Below are positions 28,774 to 37,368 of a stretch of 64,000 nucleotides of DNA, piece by piece. Position 1 is the first letter of the stretch; each line of letters opens with the position of its first letter. Position numbers and translations under genes: made by a program. This DNA is from Phycisphaerae bacterium (lineage in GTDB: Bacteria; Planctomycetota; Phycisphaerae; UBA1845; UTPLA1). The DNA is taken from NCBI GenBank assembly GCA_023150615.1, contig JAKLKO010000010.1, forward strand, positions 62,001 through 126,000. Direction: 5' to 3'. Below the pieces are notes generated by a model. It was given only the letters and a program-made list of their open reading frames with translations, was not told the DNA's origin and did not search any database.

Positions 28774-31700
28774 ATGGCAAAGAAACTGAACAAGACGCTG
28801 GTCGGAATCCTGACGATGGCCGCGATGCTCCTGATGGGAGTCGTCGCCGTCGCGCTGATCTACAAGCTCCCCGGCGCGGACCCGCAACACTTCGCCGACG
28901 AGGCCGTCAAGCAGGAGGCCAAGGGCGAGTGGCGACTTGCCATGCAGAATTACATGCGTGCCTTCCGGTTCGACAAGCGCGGCGGACAGAATCCGGAATG
29001 GCTCGCCAAGGCCGCCAAGTGCATGTATGAGCTCGGCGAGGTCGGCGCGGTGCGGGAACTTGTCCGACAGGCCCGCGTGCTTGATCCGAAGCTCAAGCCC
29101 GCTCAGGAACTGGCCACTCGCGCCGAATTCGAGCTGGCACGCGCCGTTCCCCACTCGCCGCAGTGGAAGCGGACGCTCGACGAGGCCGAGCGGCTTCTCG
29201 GCATCGATGCCACGATGGTGCTCGCGCAGGAAGCCGCAGGCTCGGCCTGGCTCGCCCTGTCGGGGGAGGATTCAACATACGAGACGAAAGGCGAAAACGC
29301 CCTGCGCGAGGTCCTGAAGCTCGATCCGGTCAACGCCAACGCGGCGATGACGCTGGCCGAGTTCTACTACAACAAGAACCGCAACAACGCCGCCACCGAA
29401 CTCATCAACGAGACGATCGCGAAGGCCGATTCGGCCGGCGCGAAGGAGGCCCTTGCCGAACTCTACAACTTCGTTGGGCGGCGCTGCTTGTTCGAGGGCA
29501 AGCTCGACGACGCCGTCGCGGCATTCGAAAAGGCCCAGAAGGCCAACCCCTCTTTCGCCGAGTCTCACCTCGCCCTGGCCGCCTACTGGCAGTCCAAGGG
29601 CAAGGACAGCTACGACAAGGCCGAGGCCGAGCTTCAGAAGGCACTCAAGGTCGACCCCAAGCTGCCGGACACATACTTCCGGCTGGCCGCGCTCTACCAG
29701 GCGCAGCAGAAACTCAACGAGGCCGTCGCGATCCTCGAGCAGGGCCTGACGTCCGTGACGCGAGGCGTCGGGTTCCGCTTCGTACGCGGGAACTTCGCCC
29801 GCAATCAGATGCTCAAGCAGATCTGCATGGCCCACCTCGCCAGGCCGGCGAAGACCGAGGAGGAGCGGAAGAAGGCGATCGCGGATGCCGAGGCGGTCTA
29901 TCAGCGCGCCCGCGATGAGGTGGGTCCGGACGAGATCGTCGTCCGCATCATGAAGGCGCACCTGCTGCGCGAGAAGGGCGACTTGGTCGAGGCGACGCGC
30001 GAGGTCGAGCAGGTCGACAAGGCGCTGGCCCGCGCGCGGGACTTCGAGATCAAGGCGATGCTCGCCGATCTGTACGCCAAGCAGGAGCAGTTTGGCGCGG
30101 CGACGGAAGCGCTGCGCGAGGCGATCGCGATCGAGCCGCGAGCCATCGGGGCGCACATCCTGCTGGCCAAGCTGCTGCTGCGCCAGCGCGAGTACGACGC
30201 GGCGCTGGCGGCGCTGGAGTCGCCGCCCCACCCGGGAATCTACGAGGCGCTCCGTCGCAACCCGGAGGCCGCGAAGGTCCGCGCCGAGTGCTACCGCCGC
30301 CTGAACCGCATGGACAAGGTCGAGGCGGAACGCGAGCTGATCCGCGAGGTCGGCGGCAGCACGCCGATCCAGGAAGCGAGATTCCTGGCGCTCACGAACC
30401 GGCTCGACGAGGCCGAGCAGCTCCTGCGGAACGAGGTGAAATCCGACCCGAAGAACGCCGACGCGGTCGTCCTGCTGGCCCGCGTGCTGGTGCAGAAGAA
30501 AGACGAGGAAGGCGCCCGAGACGTCGTGGAGGATGCCCGCAAGCAACTGCCCGACAATCGCGTGCTGGAGGCGTTCGCGATCAGCCTCGATCCGGTGCAG
30601 GACCCGAAGGTCCGCAAGCAGAAGATGCTCGAGTTCCTCGATCGCGAGCCCGATCCCATGACCCGCGCCATCCAGAAGTTCACCTTCCACATCAATCGGG
30701 ACGAACTGGATGAAGCCCGCACGGCGCTCGATGAAGCCGAGAAGGTGGATCCGAATTCCCCCGTCGTCATCGAGCAGCAGTTCAACTTTGCCATGCGTCG
30801 CAAGGACTGGGCCACCGCCGAAAAATACTGCGACCGGGAGGCCAAGCTCAACACCGACGGGACCGGCGGCAAACTCATGCGCGGACGCCTCGCCGTCGCC
30901 AAGGGCGAATTCTCCCCCGCCATCGACCTCTACAAGCAGGCGCTCGACGCCTACCCGACGAACTCGATCGGCTGGACGCTCCTGGCGGAGGCCTATCTCT
31001 CGGCCGGCCGGCGCGGCGAAGCGCGCGACACGCTGGAGCGCGCCATCAAGTTGAACCCGGCCAACGGCTTCGCCAACCGCATGCTCGGCGGCCTGGCGCT
31101 CGAGGACGGCGACAAGGCGCGGGCCAAGGCGCTTTTCGAGGATGCGCTGGCGCAGATGCCGAATGATCCGTTCTGCCAGGCGCAGCTCCAGTTGATCCGC
31201 GAGGAGGAAGACCCCAAGTCGGGCATCACCGCGCGCGAGGAGGCCGCGAAGAAGAACCCGGAGGACTACCGGAACCTGATGGCGCTCGCGAAGCTGTATG
31301 CCAAGACGGGCGAACCCGCCAAGGCCGAGGACTGCCTGAAACGCGTCCTTTCGGCCAACCGCGACGACCTGCGTTTCGCGTTCCGTTCCGCCGAGATATT
31401 CGCGAAAGACCTCGACCGCCCGGCCGAGGGCGAGGCGATCCTGCTGGAGCTGCTGCGATCCACCGACGACAAGGAGAAGAAGTCCCGCATCGCGACGCTC
31501 ACTGCGAAGTTCTATCAGGACCTCGAGATCATGCAGAACGCGGAGCGGTACTTCCTGCTCGCCGCCAGCCTCAGTCCCGGCGCGATGACCACACAAAACG
31601 TCGGGGAGTTCTACGTTCAGACGAACCGACCGCGCGATGCCCTCGACTGGTACGAAAAGGCCCGCGACCTCGCCCGCGACCTGCCGTCCGAGCTCATCGG

Positions 31701-33216
31701 CATCGAGCGCCGCATCATCCAGAGCCTGATCCTGCTGCGCGACAAGAAGCGCTGCGAGGGGGAGCTCGAGAAGTACATCGCCAAGTACCCGAACGACGAG
31801 CAGGGCCTTCAACTCAAGGGCCTGTTCTATCTCCAGATGGGCGACATGCAGCAAGCCGAAAAGGCGTTCATGCAGCAACTCGAAAAGCAGCCCGATTCGG
31901 CCCTCGCCCTCTGGCAGCTCGGGGCGCTGCACATGATGCGCAACCGATGGGAGCTGGCCATCGAGGAATTGTCCAAGTCAAAGGCCTTCCGGCCCAACGA
32001 CTTCAATTACGACCATCGCATCGCGCTGGCGCGGGCCCTGATCGGGACCGGCCGCGTGGACGAGGGGTTGAACGAGCTGCAGACCATCCTCCGCGACAAG
32101 CCCGACGCGCAGAACGTCGCCGCCGTGCTCGTGGATGAATACCTGCAACTCAAGCCGCCGCGCTACTCCGACGCCGAGAGCCTCATCGTCACCTACATGC
32201 GGCGCTATCCCGACGACTACAAATGGCCCATGCTGCTCGGCAAGGTTGGCGTCAGCAGCGGCGATCTGAACAAGGCGGCGACCGCATACCGGCGCGCCAC
32301 AGAGATCAGCAAGTTCGCCGCCGTGCCTACCATGAGCTACCTCTCGGCCCTGGAAGGCGGCAAGCAGCACGACCAGATCATCGAGTTCGTGACCAAGGCG
32401 CTCCCTGCCGCGCGGCGGCGACGCCTGCCGATGGCCGTCGCCGCGCTCGGAAAGGCCTATGCCGCGAAGGGCGACGAGCAGGCCGCGATCGAGCAGTTCG
32501 GCGCCGCGATGGAGCTCGCGCGCGACGACTTCGAGGCCTATCGTTTTATCGCGCTGACCATGTCGACGTCACTCGGAGCCGACAAGGCGCTCGCCTACGC
32601 GCAGAAGCAGTCCGACGCCGACAAGAACAATGTCGAGCGCCTCAAGATCCTCATGCACCTGCTGTTCAGCAACAACAAGAACGAAGAGGCGCTCGCGATC
32701 GGAGACCGCATCGTCCAGCTCTCCGACCGCGACGACGACCTGCTGTTCGGCATGATCGGGCAGGCCATCATCCTCGGCCGCCTCGAACGCAATGACGAGG
32801 CCCGCAAGAAATACGAGGGCGTGCTTGAACTCGATCCGAGCAACACCATCGCCCTCAACAACCTGGCCTATATCCTGGCCGACGTCCTCAAGCGGCCCCA
32901 GGAGGCCCTCCCCTACGCCGAGAAGGCGGAAAATCTTGCGCCTCGTGACGCAAACACGCTGGATACCTACGGTTGGGTGCTTGCCGAGAACAACCGGCTG
33001 GCCGACGCCGAGGGCACGCTCCTGCGCGCCCTGGACGTCAATGCCCAGAGCGTGGCCGCTAACTATCATCTGGGGATCGTATACAAGCGCATGAACAACG
33101 TGACCGACGCCCGCCAGCGGCTCGAGGCGGCCCGCAAGCATGCCGAAGCCCAGGGAGAGGAAAACTTCGTCAAGCTGGCCGACCAGGCTCTGAAGGAACT
33201 CGGAACCGGCCAATAA
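28774..33216 (+). CDS. Giant TPR protein of the exosortase locus (PrsT-like)
   Basis: A 1480-residue protein with one N-terminal membrane helix (about 9-31) and then continuous helical repeats. Many fit the 34-residue TPR pattern, with A/G at positions 8 and 20 and Pro at 32 (for example ALNNLAYILADVLKRPQEALPYAEKAENLAP). PEP-CTERM/EPS loci often encode TPR proteins of the PrsT type (roughly 900 residues), so this one is long for that role. It would be a periplasmic scaffold binding export, polymerisation or sorting partners. No catalytic motif is present. It lies 40 bases after the EpsI-like gene and 87 before the Wzc-like gene, all on one strand. Confidence 0.85.
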   Translation: MAKKLNKTLVGILTMAAMLLMGVVAVALIYKLPGADPQHFADEAVKQEAKGEWRLAMQNYMRAFRFDKRGGQNPEWLAKAAKCMYELGEVGAVRELVRQARVLDPKLKPAQELATRAEFELARAVPHSPQWKRTLDEAERLLGIDATMVLAQEAAGSAWLALSGEDSTYETKGENALREVLKLDPVNANAAMTLAEFYYNKNRNNAATELINETIAKADSAGAKEALAELYNFVGRRCLFEGKLDDAVAAFEKAQKANPSFAESHLALAAYWQSKGKDSYDKAEAELQKALKVDPKLPDTYFRLAALYQAQQKLNEAVAILEQGLTSVTRGVGFRFVRGNFARNQMLKQICMAHLARPAKTEEERKKAIADAEAVYQRARDEVGPDEIVVRIMKAHLLREKGDLVEATREVEQVDKALARARDFEIKAMLADLYAKQEQFGAATEALREAIAIEPRAIGAHILLAKLLLRQREYDAALAALESPPHPGIYEALRRNPEAAKVRAECYRRLNRMDKVEAERELIREVGGSTPIQEARFLALTNRLDEAEQLLRNEVKSDPKNADAVVLLARVLVQKKDEEGARDVVEDARKQLPDNRVLEAFAISLDPVQDPKVRKQKMLEFLDREPDPMTRAIQKFTFHINRDELDEARTALDEAEKVDPNSPVVIEQQFNFAMRRKDWATAEKYCDREAKLNTDGTGGKLMRGRLAVAKGEFSPAIDLYKQALDAYPTNSIGWTLLAEAYLSAGRRGEARDTLERAIKLNPANGFANRMLGGLALEDGDKARAKALFEDALAQMPNDPFCQAQLQLIREEEDPKSGITAREEAAKKNPEDYRNLMALAKLYAKTGEPAKAEDCLKRVLSANRDDLRFAFRSAEIFAKDLDRPAEGEAILLELLRSTDDKEKKSRIATLTAKFYQDLEIMQNAERYFLLAASLSPGAMTTQNVGEFYVQTNRPRDALDWYEKARDLARDLPSELIGIERRIIQSLILLRDKKRCEGELEKYIAKYPNDEQGLQLKGLFYLQMGDMQQAEKAFMQQLEKQPDSALALWQLGALHMMRNRWELAIEELSKSKAFRPNDFNYDHRIALARALIGTGRVDEGLNELQTILRDKPDAQNVAAVLVDEYLQLKPPRYSDAESLIVTYMRRYPDDYKWPMLLGKVGVSSGDLNKAATAYRRATEISKFAAVPTMSYLSALEGGKQHDQIIEFVTKALPAARRRRLPMAVAALGKAYAAKGDEQAAIEQFGAAMELARDDFEAYRFIALTMSTSLGADKALAYAQKQSDADKNNVERLKILMHLLFSNNKNEEALAIGDRIVQLSDRDDDLLFGMIGQAIILGRLERNDEARKKYEGVLELDPSNTIALNNLAYILADVLKRPQEALPYAEKAENLAPRDANTLDTYGWVLAENNRLADAEGTLLRALDVNAQSVAANYHLGIVYKRMNNVTDARQRLEAARKHAEAQGEENFVKLADQALKELGTGQ

Positions 33217-33260
33217 AGTGCCGATGATAGGACTGACCAAGGCCGCGCGCGGGTTCTCGG

Positions 33261-33295
33261 CACCCCCGGGGGTGTCTATCCCGCTGCGCGGGAGG
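33261..33295 (+). promoter_or_regulatory. Two hairpins, the second covering the ribosome binding site of the Wzc-like gene
   Basis: A perfect palindrome CACCCCCGGGGGTG (33261-33274) is followed by a 6-bp hairpin, TCCCGC (33279-33284) with GCGGGA (33288-33293). The Shine-Dalgarno GGGAGG (33290-33295), 8 bases before the ATG, lies mostly in the right arm of the second hairpin. In RNA this could hide the site and lower translation. There is no T-run, so it is not a standard terminator. Confidence 0.5.
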
Positions 33296-33303
33296 CCCGG
33301 CTC

Positions 33304-35682
33304 ATGACCACGCTGACGGCGGCAACCGCGAGTGCGCCAGGACTGACGCGCCCGGCGGCCGCGCGCCCGCAGCCCGGCGGCGCCCTCGGATTCACCGCCG
33401 GCGACCTGCTGCGGATCGTCCGCCAGCGCCTCGTCATGGTGCTCTTTCTCTGGCTCTTCCTCGTCGGCGCGACGATCGGCGGAACGGCCTACTGGGCCGC
33501 TTATTACCCCGAGTTCCGTACCGAGGGCTACATCAAGGTCGAGTCGACGCGCCCCGAAGACCCGATGGAGCAAAAGCCGGACCGCGTCGACGTCCAGGCG
33601 ATGGAGATGCTCGTCAAGGACCAGGCGATCTTCGTCACCAGCCCGGACGTGTTGAGCAAGGCGCTCGAGGATCCCGAAGTCAAGCGCACGTCGTGGTACA
33701 CCAACCTGATCGCTCGAAACGATCCGACGATCTCGATGATCGACGAGCTTGCCGACATCATCGATGCCGCGCCCTATCCGGCGACCAGCTTCCTCGTCGT
33801 CTCCGTCCGCGGCCGCGTCCCGAACGAGCTGCCGACGATCGTCAACACCGTCATGAACAAGTACGAACTCCACGTGAACGAGCTGTCCAGGACCCGATAT
33901 CGCGAGGAGTTCGATCGGCTCCAAAAGGAGGCCGAGCGCGCCAAGAAGTTGCTCGAGGACAAGAACGCCGCGATCGACGAATTCCGCCAGACCGCGCCCG
34001 CCTCGGTCTTCACCACCGGCGGCGCCAACGTCATCGGTGATGAGCTGATGACACTGACCTCGCTCAAGACCGAGCTGGAAATGGTCAAGCTCGGCCGGCA
34101 GCAGATCTGGGAATCCCTCCGCGCTGTCCGGCCCGAGGACGCCCCGGTAACCGCCGAAATGCTCGCGGCGCTCAACAACGACCCGGGCATCTTCAACATG
34201 CGGACGGAGCTCGAACGCATGGAGGCGGAATTGGCGATCTCCGAGGCCAACTACGGGCCGAAGCACCGCGCGGTCGACGCCCTGCGCGTCCGCGTCGAGG
34301 GAACGCGCAAGCGCCTGATGGCGGCCGAGATCGAGAAGCTCAACCAGTACAAGGCGCAGCAGCTCCAGCTCGCCGAGCAGGACTACCTCCAGGCGCAGGA
34401 GCAGGAACTGGCGATCGCCGAGCGGCTCGAAGGCGTCATCGCCAAGCAGCGCGACCTCGACCAGAAATTCGCACAATACCTGCGGCACCTCGAGGAGCGC
34501 GACGTCCTCAAGGCCGGCTACGACAGCCTGCTCGCGCAGCGCGAAGCGCTCAACCTGATGCTCCGCCGCGACAAGACAGTCCGCATCACGGTCGCCTCGT
34601 ATGCCATCCCCCCCAAGCGACGCGCCAGTCCGAGCTGGCTCATCAACGTGCCCGTCGGCATCGTCGTCGGTCTCATGCTCTCCATCGGCCTGGCCGTCCT
34701 GCTGGAGCTGGCCGATTCCTCCGTGCGGACGCCGCGCGACGTCCTGCGCCACGCCGCCATGCCCGTCATCGGCACGATCCCGGCCCTCGACGACGAGGAA
34801 GTCGAGATCGAACGCATCGAGCTGGCGTGCATCGAAGCGCCGCGCTCCGTCATCGCCGAAGCCTTCCGGCAGCTACGCACCAACCTCTTCTTCGCCGCGC
34901 CCGTCGAGCACCAGGCCGTGCTGCTCGTCACCAGCCCCGGCGCTGAGGATGGAAAGACCACCGTCGCCGTCAATCTCGCAACCTCGGTCGCCATCAGCGG
35001 TCGGCGCGTGTTGCTCATCGACGCCAATTTCCGCCGCCCCGCTCTGCGGAACATCTTCGCCGAGATGCGCGCCGAAGGCCTCAGTAACGTCCTGATTGGG
35101 CAATCCAAACTTGCCGACCTCGTCACGCCGTCCGGCGTTCCGGGCCTCGACCTGCTCAGCACCGGTCCGACACCGCCCAACCCGGCCGAGCTGCTCGGCG
35201 GAACCTACCTTCGCGAGATGCTCGCCGAGGCCCGCTCGCGCTACGACCAGATCATCTTCGACGGGCCGCCGGTCCTGCTGATGTCCGACCCGATGGTCCT
35301 CGCCGGCATCATCGACGGCGTGCTGCTCGTCTGCCGCTTCCGCAGCACGTCGCGCGGCGCTCTGCTCCGTGCCCGGACGCAGCTCGAGGCGATCAACGCC
35401 CGCCTGCTCGGCGCGGTCCTCAATGCCGTGCAGTCCACCCGCGGCGGATACTTCCGAAAGCAGTATCGCGCGTTCTATGACTACCAGGCCGAGGAAGAAG
35501 AGACCCGCAAGCCATCCAAGCGTCTCTCCGGCAAGAAGCGCGAAATCGAGGACAAGGTCCCGTCCGAGGACGCCGCCGCCATCGGCGAGCAGCTCGCCGC
35601 CATCGACTCCAGCGACGCCGAGATCGAAACGCCGCCCGAAGGCGAACGACCGGACCCGTCGCGGCCGCCCGAAGAATCCTGA
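33304..35682 (+). CDS. Wzc-like polysaccharide co-polymerase and BY-type tyrosine kinase
   Basis: 792 residues. Residues 30-70 contain the first membrane helix of a Wzz domain, a long coiled coil spans about 200-400 (YREEFDRLQKEAERAKKLLEDK, LQLAEQDYLQAQEQELAIAERL), and a second helix lies near 450-475. The cytoplasmic kinase has Walker A SPGAEDGKTT (about 545-554), Walker A' LLIDANFRRP (about 571) and Walker B IIFDGPP (about 650). A Tyr-containing tail (YFRKQYRAFYDY) may be the autophosphorylation cluster. Such proteins set chain length and gate export with Wza. The last 60 residues are acidic and low in complexity. Confidence 0.92.
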   Translation: MTTLTAATASAPGLTRPAAARPQPGGALGFTAGDLLRIVRQRLVMVLFLWLFLVGATIGGTAYWAAYYPEFRTEGYIKVESTRPEDPMEQKPDRVDVQAMEMLVKDQAIFVTSPDVLSKALEDPEVKRTSWYTNLIARNDPTISMIDELADIIDAAPYPATSFLVVSVRGRVPNELPTIVNTVMNKYELHVNELSRTRYREEFDRLQKEAERAKKLLEDKNAAIDEFRQTAPASVFTTGGANVIGDELMTLTSLKTELEMVKLGRQQIWESLRAVRPEDAPVTAEMLAALNNDPGIFNMRTELERMEAELAISEANYGPKHRAVDALRVRVEGTRKRLMAAEIEKLNQYKAQQLQLAEQDYLQAQEQELAIAERLEGVIAKQRDLDQKFAQYLRHLEERDVLKAGYDSLLAQREALNLMLRRDKTVRITVASYAIPPKRRASPSWLINVPVGIVVGLMLSIGLAVLLELADSSVRTPRDVLRHAAMPVIGTIPALDDEEVEIERIELACIEAPRSVIAEAFRQLRTNLFFAAPVEHQAVLLVTSPGAEDGKTTVAVNLATSVAISGRRVLLIDANFRRPALRNIFAEMRAEGLSNVLIGQSKLADLVTPSGVPGLDLLSTGPTPPNPAELLGGTYLREMLAEARSRYDQIIFDGPPVLLMSDPMVLAGIIDGVLLVCRFRSTSRGALLRARTQLEAINARLLGAVLNAVQSTRGGYFRKQYRAFYDYQAEEEETRKPSKRLSGKKREIEDKVPSEDAAAIGEQLAAIDSSDAEIETPPEGERPDPSRPPEES

Positions 35683-35708
35683 ACCCGGCGCAAACCGATC
35701 CTGTTCGG

Positions 35709-35714
35709 TATAAT
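35709..35714 (+). promoter_or_regulatory. Perfect -10 hexamer before the KpsF-like gene
   Basis: TATAAT lies 29 bases before the GTG at 35743, in a 60-base gap after the Wzc-like gene. The expected -35 position reads CGGCGC, which does not match, so any promoter here would be weak or activator-dependent. It may give the isomerase gene its own transcript. Confidence 0.35.
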
Positions 35715-35742
35715 CCGCCTCCGTTCCGCGGAGCCGGGCATC

Positions 35743-36738
35743 GTGTCTGATCTTCTGCGAATAGGCCGCGACGTCGTCTCCGACGAGGCCGCCGCGCTCG
35801 GCGCGCTGGCCGCCGCACTCGATTCATCCTTCGAACAGGCCGTGCGCCGCATGCTGGCCGCGCGCGGACCGCTCGTCGTCACCGGCCTCGGCAAGAGCGG
35901 CCTCATCGCGCGCAAGATCGCCGCGACGCTGTCGAGCACCGGATCGCCGGCCATGTACTTGCACCCCGTCGAGGGACTGCACGGCGACCTCGGCATCGTC
36001 TCCGCCGGCGACGTCCTGCTCGCCCTCTCCAAGAGCGGCGCGACCGACGAAATAATCCGCTTCTGCGGCCACTTCAAGCGGCTTGGCGGATCGCTCATCA
36101 CCGTCTGCGAATCCGCCGAATCGCCGCTGGCCGAACTCGCCGAGATTACGATCCGGATCCCCGTCCGCACTGAGGCCGGGCCGCTCGCGCTCGCGCCGAC
36201 GACCAGCACGACCATGATGCTTGCCCTCGGCGACGCCCTGGCCATGGCGCTGCTCGACGCCCGCGGATTCGCCGCCGACGACTTCGCGAGGTTTCATCCC
36301 GAAGGCGCGCTCGGGAAGCGATTGCTCCTGCGCGTCCGCGATCTGATGCACACGGGAGACGACCTGCCGCGCGTCCGCGTCGACGCGCCCTTTCGCGACG
36401 TGCTCCTCGAAATGACCGGCAAGCACATCGGCATGACCTGCATTATCCACCCCGACGGCCGCCTTTTCGGCGTCTTCACCGACGGAGACCTCCGCCGATT
36501 GCTCGAACGCGCCGAGCGACCGACGACCCTCGCCGCGCAGGAGGCCTGGCGGCTCAGTCGTCGCGATCCGAGCGAACCGCCCGTGCCCGTATCGACCGTC
36601 TCGCCCAACCTGCTCGTCGTCGACTGCCTCGAGATCATGCGCAAGAGCCAGATCACGTCTCTCGTCGCGGCCGAGGCGGACCAGCGTCCCATCGGGATCA
36701 TTCGGCTTCACGACATCGTGAAAGCGGGCCTGGCATAG
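35743..36738 (+). CDS. KpsF/GutQ-type arabinose-5-phosphate isomerase
   Basis: 331 residues from a GTG. The SIS domain (about 25-190) contains the family's GLGKSGLIARKIAATLSSTG, the HPVEGLHGDLG loop with its His, and LSKSGATDEI. Two CBS domains follow (about 205-330; FTDGDLRRLL lies in the first). The enzyme converts ribulose 5-phosphate to arabinose 5-phosphate for Kdo synthesis. At the end of an exopolysaccharide operon it could supply Kdo for lipid A or for the exported polymer. The CBS pair suggests control by a nucleotide. Confidence 0.9.
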   Translation: MSDLLRIGRDVVSDEAAALGALAAALDSSFEQAVRRMLAARGPLVVTGLGKSGLIARKIAATLSSTGSPAMYLHPVEGLHGDLGIVSAGDVLLALSKSGATDEIIRFCGHFKRLGGSLITVCESAESPLAELAEITIRIPVRTEAGPLALAPTTSTTMMLALGDALAMALLDARGFAADDFARFHPEGALGKRLLLRVRDLMHTGDDLPRVRVDAPFRDVLLEMTGKHIGMTCIIHPDGRLFGVFTDGDLRRLLERAERPTTLAAQEAWRLSRRDPSEPPVPVSTVSPNLLVVDCLEIMRKSQITSLVAAEADQRPIGIIRLHDIVKAGLA

Positions 36739-36943
36739 CCCGAGACGTTCGCCAGGTTCTCCATAATCTCCCCGACCGCAGGGCCAGAACATCGACCAGC
36801 GCGGGTGCAGATTCGGACTTTCTCGGAACCGGAATCGGCCAGGATTGGGCGAAATTGAGCAATAAAACCCAATCCTGTTGCAGCAAACGGCTCGCCGTAT
36901 TGCCTTTACGAACAACTATTTACGGATTTTCAACAAGAACGCT
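36739..36943. other. Non-coding stretch with a long inverted repeat
   Basis: No gene seen. A perfect 9-bp inverted repeat (AGGATTGGG at 36841-36849, CCCAATCCT at 36868-36876) with an 18-base AT-rich loop is present but is not followed by a T-run on either strand. It is therefore more likely a protein-binding or RNA hairpin element than a terminator. The 36880-36950 region is unusually AT-rich for the window and leads into the candidate promoter. Confidence 0.4.
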
Positions 36944-37275
36944 TGCTTTCATCGGGCGGCGTGATACGATATGGGTGTGTAACCTGTGAATTCCTATAAG
37001 TTCGCCCGAATCAATATGGGTAGCTTTGGGAATCTGGGTGGAGTAATCACGCCTCGGATCGAGCTTTGGTCGGTCCGGTGACGCTCGGCATCTTGGGGGC
37101 GTCCTTTTGGTGTGATCCGCGGGGCTTCGCCGCCTCGTGTCGCGAAACAAACGTCGATCAAGCGCTGCACATCGCCGCAAGGCGCTGATGCGGTGCCCGG
37201 AAAATCGAGAGTCTTCCACTCGCTGCGGCACCCTTTGACCGCGCCAACTACAACGGGGTGCCGCACGCCTTTTTT
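36944..37275 (+). ncRNA. Candidate structured non-coding RNA unit with own promoter and terminator
   Basis: A promoter-like pair (TTGCTT at 36944-36949, TACGAT at 36966-36971, 16-base spacing) opens the unit. A rho-independent terminator closes it: GCGGCACCC (37225-37233), GGGTGCCGC (37256-37264) and six T (37270-37275). The transcript would be about 300 bases. Inside, ATCACGCC (37046-37053) can pair with GGTGTGAT (37109-37116), enclosing GACGC/GCGTC, and a GCC-GCAA-GGC stem with a GNRA-type loop lies near 37170-37180. No frame within it looks like protein. I cannot match it to 6S, RNase P, SRP or tmRNA signatures. It might instead be a long leader ending before the next gene. Confidence 0.45.
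37225..37275 (+). terminator. Rho-independent terminator
   Basis: A 9-bp GC-rich stem (37225-37233 with 37256-37264) and a short spacer are followed by six T. It ends about 94 bases before the peptidase start, so it terminates whatever transcript precedes that gene. Confidence 0.7.
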
Positions 37276-37368
37276 ACGCATCTTCATCGCCCCGTGAGCG
37301 GCACTCCCGCGCCGCGTATTTCGCACATCGATCGTTCCCGATACATTCCGCCGCGCGCGAGGTTGCCG

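Noticed and set aside
29272-31932. Minus-strand open frame of 886 codons opposite the giant TPR gene
   Set aside because: The plus-strand frame has clear TPR repeats and a membrane helix; the opposite frame shows no protein pattern.
36841-36876. 9-bp inverted repeat considered as terminator of the exopolysaccharide operon
   Set aside because: The loop is long and no T-run follows, so it was kept only as an inverted repeat in a non-coding stretch.
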